A stretch of 64,000 bases of DNA from the NCBI GenBank assembly GCA_002633005.1, contig NMRA01000224.1:253072-317071 (forward strand), in the 5' to 3' direction. The notes beneath the pieces were generated by a model that was not told the origin of the DNA, ran no database searches, and saw only the letters and a list, made by a program, of their open reading frames with translations. Origin of the DNA: Phoronis australis (lineage: Eukaryota; Phoronida; Phoronidae). Shown one piece after another: positions 11,401-23,400 of the stretch (positions within the stretch are counted from its first letter, which is position 1; each line of letters starts with the position of its first letter). The position numbers and the translations under genes are program-made.

Positions 11401-14400
11401 TGGAGGCACTTCATCTACTGACACCCATGCCTCCGAACGTACCCCCATAGCGTGCAATTCCAGGAACTAGTAGTGTGCTGTTGTCTCTAGCCCAGAGCCT
11501 GTAAGCAGCCCTGGAGTGATGTTGAGTAGTAGGACACCCATAGACCGGCAGCCCAGAGCACTTAGCATAGATGAAGGAGGTACCAACATCTGACCACGAG
11601 AGCATTTAGAGTCCACCTCAGTATGTACAAAAATGGACGTCTGCCGTTGCCTGCACTCTTGGTGTGACCCCTGGGGGCCTTACAAAGGGCCCAAAAAATG
11701 AGCTAGACTAGATATTCGAGGTACCAACCAAAACTGATTTAAAACGAACAATTAGTACCGCACTGAACACCGAATGACCCATGAAAGACAAATTGCGCTC
11801 TGGAATGGGTCCGGCAGAAACCAAAAAAGGACCCCCCAAAAAATGAGCTAGCACATACATTCGAGATACCACACAAAACCAATTCCAATGTGTCACAGAT
11901 CACTAAATGCCTCATGACAGACAAATTACACTCTGGACTGTGCCCAGCAGAAACCCCAAAAATCTCAACCACGGTATGACATCACAAATTTGAGCTATAC
12001 TAGATTTTCGAGGTACCGGCCAAAACTGGTTTTAAATGAACACTAGTACTGCACTGAACACCAAATGACCCATGGCAGACAAATTGCACTCTGGAATGGG
12101 TCCGGCAGACACCAAAAAAAAGCCCATACGACATATTATATGATGAGTTAATACTTTTGCATCTACTGAGCTCTCACACTGGTAATTGTCAAATGGATGA
12201 TGGCAGAGAGTAAGCATTTTGGAAAGCACCTGATAACAGTAAATCTTTGGGATACCAGGAACTGTCTAAAACCAACTCACTCAATGAGGTTTAAGAACAC
12301 AGATTGTGTAAAATATAAAACACTATCAAAACTGCTTACAGAAAGGATGCGTCAGCGACAACATATGGCCCCTAAATTGACGCCCGAGGAACCACAAAAA
12401 TTATTTCCGATGAGCCCTTTCATCCCATTGACTAATAAACAATACGTTGAAAGAAAAGTAACAGACGTGTTTTAAAAACCTTCTTTAATCAAAATAAACT
12501 ACATGAAATAGAGCAACACTTTCAAACAGCATTGTAACAGATAATTAAAATCACCGTATCGACGAGAACATCAAGCTATTACATGCATATGTTTAATGTC
12601 AACAGTAGTTTCCTGTTAGTTTTAATACGTTTCAATATCAGATTCGTCACTGCTACTCCAGCTTGATTTGGGCTCGCTTTTTTTGTTTCGTCATAGCCCA
12701 TTTCCTCTACCTATTGATCGGCTTGGTTTTCTTGTAAAAGACCAGCACCTTCAAAAAGGACATCAGGAACGGCAGATCCACAAAACCATTTGGGAGTGTA
12801 GTATCCATCTTGTACCTTCCAACCGTAGGTAAGAGGATCCAAACCGTTTCCCGGCCGGATTGGCCAAATCCACTTGACCGCAGAGCAAGGCAACATAATG
12901 GGCTCGTTTGTAGTTGTTTAATAGTGTCTTTCGGCATGGAGGAAGCAATGCGCAGTCAATCTTCTTGATGTTGGACATCGGCTTTTCCTGAAATAAATAG
13001 TGTGAACATTTTATTGACGAGGGACCAATTGTCCAAAAGCTGACAAACAAAAACATAAAACCTCACCACCATTTACTATTTTTAAGTATGACGTCAAACT
13101 GGGCCTTTTGGTTTAATACTATGAAAATATTTGCAATTATTTCCGTTGCTTTTATGAACTATATTTTATCAATTACAGTTATTTCCTTGTTTATTTTTCC
13201 CGTCATCTCGATTAATTTCAGATATTTCGCTTCATTGACATCTTTGACTCCTCCCTAATAAGAGGCATATTAGTCGGTGGGCCAGATTTTGTAGGGCCTC
13301 TAGAAAATTGTTTTTGTGAGTACTTTAGGGGGCAATTTTATTTTGGTGTTTTTTAATTCATTTATTAGAGTGTTTTCAAAATCTAAAAAGTTCCCACATA
13401 TAAAGTTGTACATTTTTGAGAAATTTGAGTTTGAAGTTACCTAATAATCACCAAAGAGCTTAGTAAACTTTTATTTGTAAAAACAACAGTTTTGGTGACT
13501 TTTTTGTAAAACAAGTAATATGGTCCCATCAGTGCCATTGTATTGAACAATATTACACTCACATTACACGTTTTACTATTGTAAATTAATTGTAAACAGT
13601 GAAATTTAAAAAACGTAAAGAGACACCTAGTGGCAAAAATGCAAACTAAGTCTGAATGTTACTAGGAGCTTATTCCGGCATTGTCAGGCAACAAAAAGAA
13701 CACAAAACACTTGAGACTGGGAAAAATTTGTGCCTCAATGACTAAAACATTGACTAATGGTGTAAAATACAGCTTGTTTGCATAATACACCAGAAATACG
13801 TTATAGTACAAAAACAATATAGTTGAATGATCTCTGTGAATGTGCACAAAGACTGTATGAAAATAATAGATTATTCTGACAGCGTTTATCAAGCAGTATG
13901 AGACAAATACATGACAATGATCAAAGTATGTACTTTCTATGACTTAATCAACAAATAAAATTAACTTTTTAATACAAAAAAGGAAATAACGGGGTTGGAG
14001 GTCTATTTAGGGTTGACTTGTCAAAGAACTATCCAATGTTATGCAGTCAGTGTTGCTGATGTTACTACAGTTGTCACAGCTGCACATTTCTGTACAGTTT
14101 GACCCAGCATTGCAGCACAAACTCAGTTTCCCAGCACACATGTTCTTTTTGCACTTGCAGCGTTCATCGTTTAGTACTGTCAATGGAGATGCGGTCATTG
14201 CCATACATATTAACTGCAAAGCTCCACCGCCAAGGAGCCAACTATGGTCGATTAGAGAGGGTACAGCACTGCACACTGGTGATTAGCCCGCAGGCAATGA
14301 AGGGTCAAACACTAAGTCCTTGTTTGGAGGCGGGCACTATTTGGGCAAACGTTTGATTCAAAATATGTTATAATGGGCTGTGTTAATTAGAGTCAGCAAG

Positions 14401-17400
14401 TGAATTATTGAACACTAGCCTCAATTCACTTTCGTATCTCTTAGTCGGGCACAAACTACAACAGTGAGTAGCTTCAACAATATTTCTTAAGATTGCCTGT
14501 CCAAATAACTTCATGCACACCAGCTTTCTGAAGAACAGCTTCAAAGTCTTGCTTTAGTTTTGAAAGGCAAATGACATCTCCTTGTGTTAGAAGCTTCGAT
14601 TCAATGAACTCCAAACAAAACTGTAGAAAAACATCTCTGAAAACTGTGAATTCGTCACTCTTCACAATCGTTGTCTTTCTATTTTTTATAGCATGATGAT
14701 CTGTGGTACTTGGCTTCTAAGACACAAGGTCTTTATCTTTGAATTTCATTTGCATATTCAGGGCTCTGGACTGAGCTGTTGCTTGCGATACAAGTCCAAC
14801 TGAAAAAAACCCGAACTGTTAACACTAATTTAACATTCAACTATGAGTGAGTTGGCATGCAACTTTTTCAGACGGACTTATCAGGAACTGATCCACCACC
14901 AGCCTAACAAATTTACATGCCGTCTGATCTGTAGCCTAATAATGTTGATCGTCTAATAATTAGATCAGTTGATGCAACTGAAAATAAATCAGCTGATATA
15001 CCAGTGCAGTGATTGAAATTTAATTTTTTTAAATCAGATGCTCAAACCATAGTCAATCGATTTACACTTAAGGTAATCGACGTTTGACGAAATGGACAGT
15101 GGCTTCCATCGTCCTCAAATTTCGACGGCGACGATGGCCACTTAGGCACTTTAATTTAATTATCATTGCAGCTACCTAAGTAATTAATGTTTACAAAAAA
15201 TTGAGACTACGGCAGGGGATGACGGCCACTTGGGCATGTTGTTTGCAACCATCTACTCCATTTAACCTTCTCAAAAATTTTTGACTTAAAGTGCTTTAAA
15301 ATCACACCCACAGTATAACGCCATAGGATTATCCCTTAGCGCAAGCAGTGTCGATGTGGCAACTGAATGGAGTGTTCGAAAAACAGGATTGCAGGAGTAT
15401 TTGTTTAAACTGGGAACAAATGAAAACATTAACGACCTCCTCAGAGGCATCTCTCTACGCGGTACTTCTAAACTTATAGGAACATAATTTGCCGAAAAGT
15501 ATCCGGCATATGAAGTACCTATGGTATGATCATCGTCTCTACTGGGTCAGCAGTATTGTCTAAGGCCTAGGCAGTCAAGGGGCTGAACAAGTTAAAAAAC
15601 AACTGGTGATAATACTGAATCACACGTGGAAAACACCAAAATGTATTTTTAAAAAACACGTACCTGTTTTTGAAAGCTATACTTCTTTCTCTTTCTTGAA
15701 ATGTGGCCCATAATGTACTTTTCCTGCTAACAAATGATGCACTCATGTTTCAGAATGTTCCTATCTTGTTCAGGTTAATTGGGTGTTTCAGATTTTGGAA
15801 GTGATTGATTTTCTTGGGAAATCTTGGATAACATCTGTATCACTTTCAGCAACTTCAGCTTTAGTACTACTGTTGGTGCCTTGAAACGTTGCTATGCCGT
15901 TCTATGTCCTTTCAATTTTCTGGTCTGACACTTGGTATTCTAGTCTATAGCACTCAGCAGTATACTGTGTAGGCTACCAGGGCATGCAGCTGTTTTCTGC
16001 ACAAACGTTTGTGACACCTCTTCTTCTTTTTGATCTACTGATCTACAGAGTTCCACAGTCAATCAGCTTTCGTCAGGAAGCTTTCCTAAGCTTCTTTAGG
16101 CTCTGACATCACAATTTTGTGCTGTTTGATAAACCTTGAATTATACAGACATCACATTCCATGGGAGCAGCCATATTGAAGTAACTAAGCACAACAATAC
16201 AATCTGGCTCTCTGATTGGTCAATTCACTAGAAAAGCGCCATCAAGTGGCAGGAATATGCATCATATTTTGTGCAACAAAAACACCTTTTTTTAAAAAAA
16301 TGTGCAAGTGTAGACGTGGGAACTTTTTGGAATTTGATTTTTAGTTATATTATCTAGCCACATAGAAAAAACTAGGTTGCCCCCCCAAAGTACTCACAAG
16401 GATGAACGCTATGAGATCTGGCCCACCGACTATATGTATTCTTCTAATGAACTTTCTTTCTTCTGCGACATCTATGCTTATTAAATCTGAATAGCTGATA
16501 AGTGTCCCAGATGAGTCTTTCATCAAGATTTCCAGAGGCCTCACTTTCCCTTTCTTATACGGTGCTGCTGTGACATCACACTCTGTCATTGCATGCAGAC
16601 CAGGCAATGCTGCAGCGAGACCCCTTGTTACCGAAACACGGAGTTGTTTATATATTTATTTAAATAGCATTGGGACTCCACCGCGTGGCTGCGCACCAAA
16701 TTAGGGGTGATTTGTATTTTATCACGGAGGACATTATATCGGCCATCGACAAATGACTCCGCGAAACTAAAACATTGAATTTCGACATCATGTAAAAATT
16801 TCTTCAAAAACTTACCACTAGGCGAGTTATCTGTCTCACATCTTGACACCCGTCTGCTTTTCGCTTCTTGTGATCATGAGAGTAAACAAAGGCTTTAGTG
16901 AACGAGTTTTCTATAATTAGTTTTTGTTTCCTGCGGTCCCATTTTTTGCAGTTAACTTATTAAATACACCACTATTGTCACCAATTGAGAATATGTGTAC
17001 TTCGATTTCCGTGGTGCAGTTTTTAACATCTTGTTGTCCAGTTGATTGAGTTTCCCACCCCAGTACTTGAACTAGTAGGGGGAAGATGCATGTACAATTG
17101 TAGCTCCATTTTTAAGGTCCTTTCTGGGTTTCTGGCCAACTATTTCCAGAGTAAAATTCGTCTTTTTTTTGTTCAGTGCAGCATGATTGCTGGTTTCAAA
17201 TCAGTTTAAGCCGATACCTTGAAAATCTGTCTCAAAAATGGCATACCGTGGTTGAGATTTTTGAGGGTTTCTGCCAGGCACAATCCAGAGTGTATTTTGT
17301 CTGCCGGTCATAGGGCATTTAGTAACCTGGGACACGTATTGAGTCTCATGTAATTGTTTTTTTTGTGGTACCTCGAATGTATGTGCTAGCTCATTTTTGG

Positions 17401-20400
17401 GGAGTCTTTTTTAATTTCTGCCGGACCCATTCCAGAGTGCAGTTTGTCTGTCATGGGTCATTCAGTGTTCAGTGCGGTACTATTGTTCGTTTTAAATCAG
17501 TTTTGGCCGGTACCTCGAATATCTAGTCTAGCTCAAATTTTTGATGGCATACCATGGTTGAGATTTTTGGGGGTTTCTGCCGGGCACAACCCAGAGGGTA
17601 TTTTGTCTGTCATAAGGGTTTTAGTGATCTGTGGCATGTATTGAACTATATGGAACTGGTTTTTTGTGGTACCTCGAATGTATGTGTTAGCTCATTTTTT
17701 GGGGTTCCTTTTTTGATTTCTGCCGGACCCATTCCAGAGTGCAATTTGTCTGTCATGGGTCATTCGGTGTTCAGTGCGGTACTATTGTTCGTTTTAAATC
17801 AGTTTTGGCTGGTACCTCGAATATCTAGTCTAGCTCATTTTCTGGGCCCTTTTTAAGGCCCTAGGGGTCACACCCAGAGCGCATACAACGGCAGACGTCC
17901 ATTTCCGTACATACTGAGGTGGACTCTAAATGCTCCCGTGGTCAGTTGTTGGTACCTCGTTCATCTATGCTAAGTGCTCTGGGCTGCCGGTCCATCAGTG
18001 AAAAGGACAGTTCGTCATCCAATGAACAGATCGGTGAGCCTAAGTTTGATAAGTTTATTGTGGACTTGTATTGGAGCTATTTAGAAGGTGCCACGTGTGT
18101 GGCGAGGGAGTCGCACGGTGGAATATAAGCGGTTTGGGTGCTCAAGTCACCATCCACGGGGAGTGTGTCGCAGGACACTCGGGCAAGTGGGGCAGTTCTT
18201 CCTCTATATGTGAGACGATAATGAGTACATCTCGGTACGCAGCAACAGCGTGGCATGTTGACTGACTCGTAAACAAAAGCAAACGACGACCGAACTTATC
18301 ACAACCGAGGTAGAACAATGACTGACTCGACTACTCTCACAGTCAGACTGTATGAAAAGAAATTGGCGCGAAATTCTTGCCTCCCAAAATGTCACTTCCG
18401 GAGTATACGACGAGTAATTAATTAAATGACGAAAAGCTGTAATTAGGGGAAAAATATGTCTGGGATAATCAACAGACCTTATTTTTGCTAAAAGTGACGT
18501 GAAAAAAGGTTGCCTTCGCCTTTAACATGTTTTGGTTATTCACTGAAGGTGGCGCTATTAAACAATGTAAGTTTGATCGAATGAATGTATCAGTCTTATT
18601 ACGATGAACATTTCCCACTATCCAATGAATGTTAGTTCTCTATTATCCATTAAATATTTCTGTTACTGTCAGGAGCTGGTGGAGATCAGCCCCCTGCTGC
18701 AACAGCGCCCCCTCTGGAGAAGATGGACCAGGTTGCAGGATACGACAATATCGGCTTCACCTCCAGTAAGTGTTTCTTGTTTCATGCAAAGAACGGGTGT
18801 TGGCCGGTGTGCAGTATAAGACTTACAACTATTTAGTAGACGGCCACACTAGTTTGCAAGACTAAAATGAGTTGTGGTACACTAAATCTAACTAAAATGA
18901 GTTGTGGTACACTAAATCTAACTAATTTAGGACACAATATGGCAGACAAGTGAAATTTTATCATTGTTCATAAATGATTGCGTTTCCACAGTCAAGTTCT
19001 TTAACCCACTTTTCAAGCAAACTTTGGTGAAATTCAGCCAGTTTAGTGCACACTTTATTCCCCCAAGTTTATTGCCCCTCTACTATTCCAAATCTAATGC
19101 ACTCTGTGTGACCTATTGTCCGGCTCAGCAGAAGATAAGGGTCTTTCAGATAACTACATTATCAGGTCAGGAGGTCCTTCACAACTGTTGCTATTATGGT
19201 GGAACAATTAACTTGCATACTATCAAGGAACCTAAACTACACAGTTAACGGACTCATAAACACGGTCACGGACGCATGAACACGACGCACGTACCTGCAA
19301 ACACCGTTCACTGATTCACAAACACGGGAACGGACTCACAAAACACGATCCATTCACCCAAATACACAGGAAACGGACTCACATTCACAAAGAAACTCGG
19401 TTAACGGACCGCCAAACATGGGTCACGGACTCATCGGCTTCCTGGGTCAGCTGACATCTACATTTTGTCCGTAAACCGTGTTTGGCGGTCTGTTAACCGT
19501 GTTTCTTTGTGAATGTGAGTCCATGTCCCATGTATTTGGGTGAATGGATCGTGTTTTGTCAGTCCGTTCCCATGTTTGTGAGTCAGTGAACGGTGTTTGC
19601 AGGTACGTGAGTTGTGTTCATGCGTCCGTGACCGTGTTTATGAGTCCGTTAACTGTGTAGTTTAGGTACCTTGACTATAAAGGATAGAGAATTGTGATTA
19701 TTTCTGGTGAACAACCTCACCAGGAAGGATGTGCTTAAGTCAAACTTTCTGCAAAATTCCACAACTGTACTCAGAAAAGGACGTGTTTTTGAAAATAGAA
19801 AGATTGTAGAATTTATTATAATTTTCTACTCAACACAAATCTGCCATCACATGAGCATGCTGTCTTTTACTAAAATTTAACAAAGAAACAATGTTGCAGG
19901 AAAGATAAAGCATTATCAGCATGGCCAAATTTCATTTCACATAAATATTCATGAACAGATCTCAAAATCAGTTTTCAAAATATCCTTTTTTATTTGATGC
20001 AGCTTTTAAGACGAAAACCAATATTTTCATAAAAATCATTAATTGAAGCCTTGAATTTTGACAGTATCTTATTAAAAACAATCCTGTTTAGTCTTGAGAA
20101 CAAGGTTGATAGCATAGTGTCTTTTTCATTTGAGTCTGATAAGCTGTTTTAGAGATACCGTGTGGGCAAAATTTCGAAATTTTTATCAATCATAACCTTA
20201 AAGTAAGAAATAACACTTAACCTGGAGGCAAAGGTTAATATCGAAATTAGGTGCAGCATGAACAGCTAAACCATTAATGAGTTGACAAATTTGGATTTAA
20301 AATTCACTGTGTAAAAATCGAAGTGATGTGACATTCGATTGCCAATCTCAAAAGAAAGACACCAGGTTGATTGCTTTAAAGTATTTTATTTAAAGTAAAC

Positions 20401-23400
20401 CGTTTTTACAAACATAACACACTTCTTGAGGTTTCTAAATAATGAGTCAGAGCATCACTTCTCAAGTCACTGTGAAGACAGGATACACACAACATAATAA
20501 AAGTGTAATACTGGTTAAAAATCCCTTCTTAATACCAACGTAGACAAAAGCAAAAAAGTAAATATTAGCATGTTGTATAAGGTGCCGAACCTGTACAAAG
20601 TGACGAGGTACCAAAATGCAGTGTCACACAGCATCAAAATAAGATTTTTATTAGGGCTGCTAGGGAGTTCCTAACTACTGTGTATCGCATTATGTACTAC
20701 AGGAAGAAAGTCATATGGAAACCTGCACGTCTGTTATATATATATCTATGAAATCAAAAAAATATCTACAAAAATACTATAGAGCACAACTATACGGAAG
20801 GGCATACACAGTCTCTGGAATAATACCGCAAGATGTCATACAAAATATACAACACACAAATCAGGTAACTTGGTGTACCAAATATGATTGCCAGCAAGAA
20901 GACCTGGGTCACCACAATATTGAATCACTGCCTGTACTTTCTCGCTGCACGTAAACACTACCAAAGTAGCCGTCTATTTGAAAATCGTCATCATAGAAAA
21001 TGCCCGACCACGTTGCACGATGAAAACAAACTTTCGTCGAGTCACTACAGTGTAATTAATGCGCGGTTGGAATAGTTTCAAAAGTTGTGCCAACGCAACG
21101 AAACGTGCTATACTAATCGATAAGAATCTTTTCAAAGGTCTTTGAAACGCAAGTTTTCCAAATTTTTTAAAACTTTTCAGACAGACTGATCTAAACGAGT
21201 CAAAAAGCATAGATAAGTGTTCATACGTGCTTAGGGCCAGAGCCGAAGAACTTTGAAAAACTCCTCAACAAACAACAAATTCAAAAGTGTAAGGTGTGGT
21301 TTTGCAGCATTTTTCGTCACGAATGCGAACAAAATATCAAACTTGACCTCCGACTAAAACTTGAGAAGTTGTATTTTGCAACTGAAAACCACTAGGCAGA
21401 AGTAATGAGAAGTTTTAAGACCATATTGAAATCAAACAGATGTTGCAATGTCATGCAGTTACCGACGAATAAAAATGTAAAACAATAAAACTAGTAAAAC
21501 TGAAATGACGAGCATCGGTACTAAAATACGTGAAAATATTTTTAATATATTTTAGTACCTACGCTCGTTATTTTAGTTTTACTATTTTTACTATTTCATA
21601 GTTTTAAGACCAGTCAATTGACAGTGTACACAGATCACACAATGGGGCTAGTTACATATGGAGATCTTATGCTGATAAAGCCCACTGAAACCTTTTGTAC
21701 GCTACCAGACACTTCGCTTTGTAAAACGTGACGCTTTCGAGCTTTACTTCACCAGGCTTTGCTGTGATATGCATAGCTACCACCAGACAGTATTTTGAAA
21801 AGTTGTCATCATTGTTAGAAGCCTTGGAAAATTGATAGAAGGGCCATTTCAACAATTGTCTTTGTCTGAAATTGTGATATTTTGTTGTTTCATTTTTAGA
21901 AAATTAAAGGCGTTGGTTGTATCTCACTTTAATGTCTTATAAAAAGTCTTCATTAAGATGTGATAACATCTCTCAGTGCTTTCTTACCATTTGTGTTAAA
22001 GGCTGTGGTAACATTTTGTTTTTGTTCTGTGGCATGCTTCTTTAGTATTAGATTTTAAGCTTTCATTTCCTAGGTGTGATGGCACCACCGTCTTATGATG
22101 AGGCTGTCCAACAGGGTCCGCCACCGAGTCGGGGTGAAGTAACAAGGTAAGTTGCATTCGTTATTGTATTGGATTATATGTTGAGCATATTGTTGGTATG
22201 TTACATACCTTATTCCTAGGGTACTTTTATATATGGATCATGTTGAGATCTATTCAGGATCATATCGAGACTGTCACAGGATTATGTTGAGACTTATTCA
22301 GGATCATATTGAGACTTATACAGGATCATACTGAGACTTACACAGGACCATATTGAGACTTGTACTGAGTCATATTGGGACTTATACAAGATGACATTGA
22401 GGCCTATACAGGATCATATTGGGTCCTGTGCTGGATCATTTTGAGACCTATACAGGGTCATTTTGAGACTTGTACAGGGTCATATTGAGACTGATACAGG
22501 ATCATATTGAGACTTAGACAGGGTCATATTGAATCTTAAAGTTCTTAAAAGTACATTTTTGGTTTAATGAGTAAAAATGCATTTTTGGGACTCTGTTTAG
22601 GTGGGATAGACTTCTTGACGTTATAAGCTTTAAACAGTCGAGAGCTATAAAACAACAAAATACGTTGCATTGATTTTGTAATATTTTGCCAATTCTCGCC
22701 ATTGTCTGGCAGAGGAAGATGAAGTGTGTTGCAGTGAAGATTGATGTTATCTGTTTGTATTTGTGCAGTGTCCCACATATCACAGAGGAAGATGCCTCAT
22801 CAGCTTTCTGAAGTTTGTTGCAGTGAAGATTGATGTTATCTGTTTGTATTTGTGCAGTGTCCCACATATCACAGAGGAAGATGCCCGCTCAGCCTTGCTG
22901 AACCTTGTTGCACAACACTGTTGCTATGGTAAAGGTGCTGCTGAGCAGATGGTCATTACTGACCTCAAGTCATCAAGTGCATTTCATGTAAGTCATGAAA
23001 ATTCTCTCTTGACACACGTTGAAGTACTTGGATGGGTGGCACACCATGGGGGGCTGAGGGCTATAGTTCCCCCCCCACTTATGTCACTGCTGTGCTGCCC
23101 ATGACTTGCCTACCATTGTTACCTGGTGTTGCGTTTCTTCAAGTAGTTGCCAAAATGGCCATTTTCCATTTTACAAAGACTGATTACCATTTTGCAAATA
23201 ATGAGATTTCCATGAAATATGTAGTTCCATGCTTGTAGTAGACTAATATTTATTCTTAGTCTTTATTTTTTTGGAGAAATTGAACAATTAAAGTAGTTTT
23301 TCACTTGTCGGCCATGTTGTGTGCCAATTAAGTGGGGAATGGTTGTACCTCTAAACACGTAGTGCTTTGGTTAATTTGGAGCGTGTTATTCCAGTACACT

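Larger units (their letters stand above)
12711..16607 (-). pseudogene. Same minus-strand protein remnant in Kolobok copy 2, split by the nested element
   Basis: The N-terminal block (MPGLHAMTECDVTAAPYKKG, 16607 downwards) is cut by the nested transposon at 16432. The remainder resumes at 13267 and continues as KKIDCALLPPCRKTLLNNY and PLTYGWKVQDGYYTPKWF. Here the SGTLIS block has no stop where copy 1 has one. Confidence 0.45.
10792..18521 (+). mobile_element. Kolobok-type DNA transposon, copy 2, with nested insertion
   Basis: Same family and orientation as copy 1, flanked by TTAA at 10788-10791 and 18522-18525. Its right terminal repeat (about 18360-18521) is the inverse of the left end. Without the nested element (13271-16432) it would be about 4.57 kb, close to the 4.76 kb of copy 1. 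The THAP start lies within the terminal repeat, so the inverse of its first codons is also seen near 18215-18260. Confidence 0.75.

Noticed and set aside
18604-18819. 71-codon plus-strand frame over the exon at 18673-18765
   Set aside because: Wrong frame of the SSUH2 exon; the frame giving GGDQPPAATAPPLEKMDQ matches the phases on both sides.
22235-22535. Regularly spaced repeats suggestive of a CRISPR array
   Set aside because: Units are contiguous 22-bp degenerate repeats without unique spacers, in an animal intron; it is a minisatellite.
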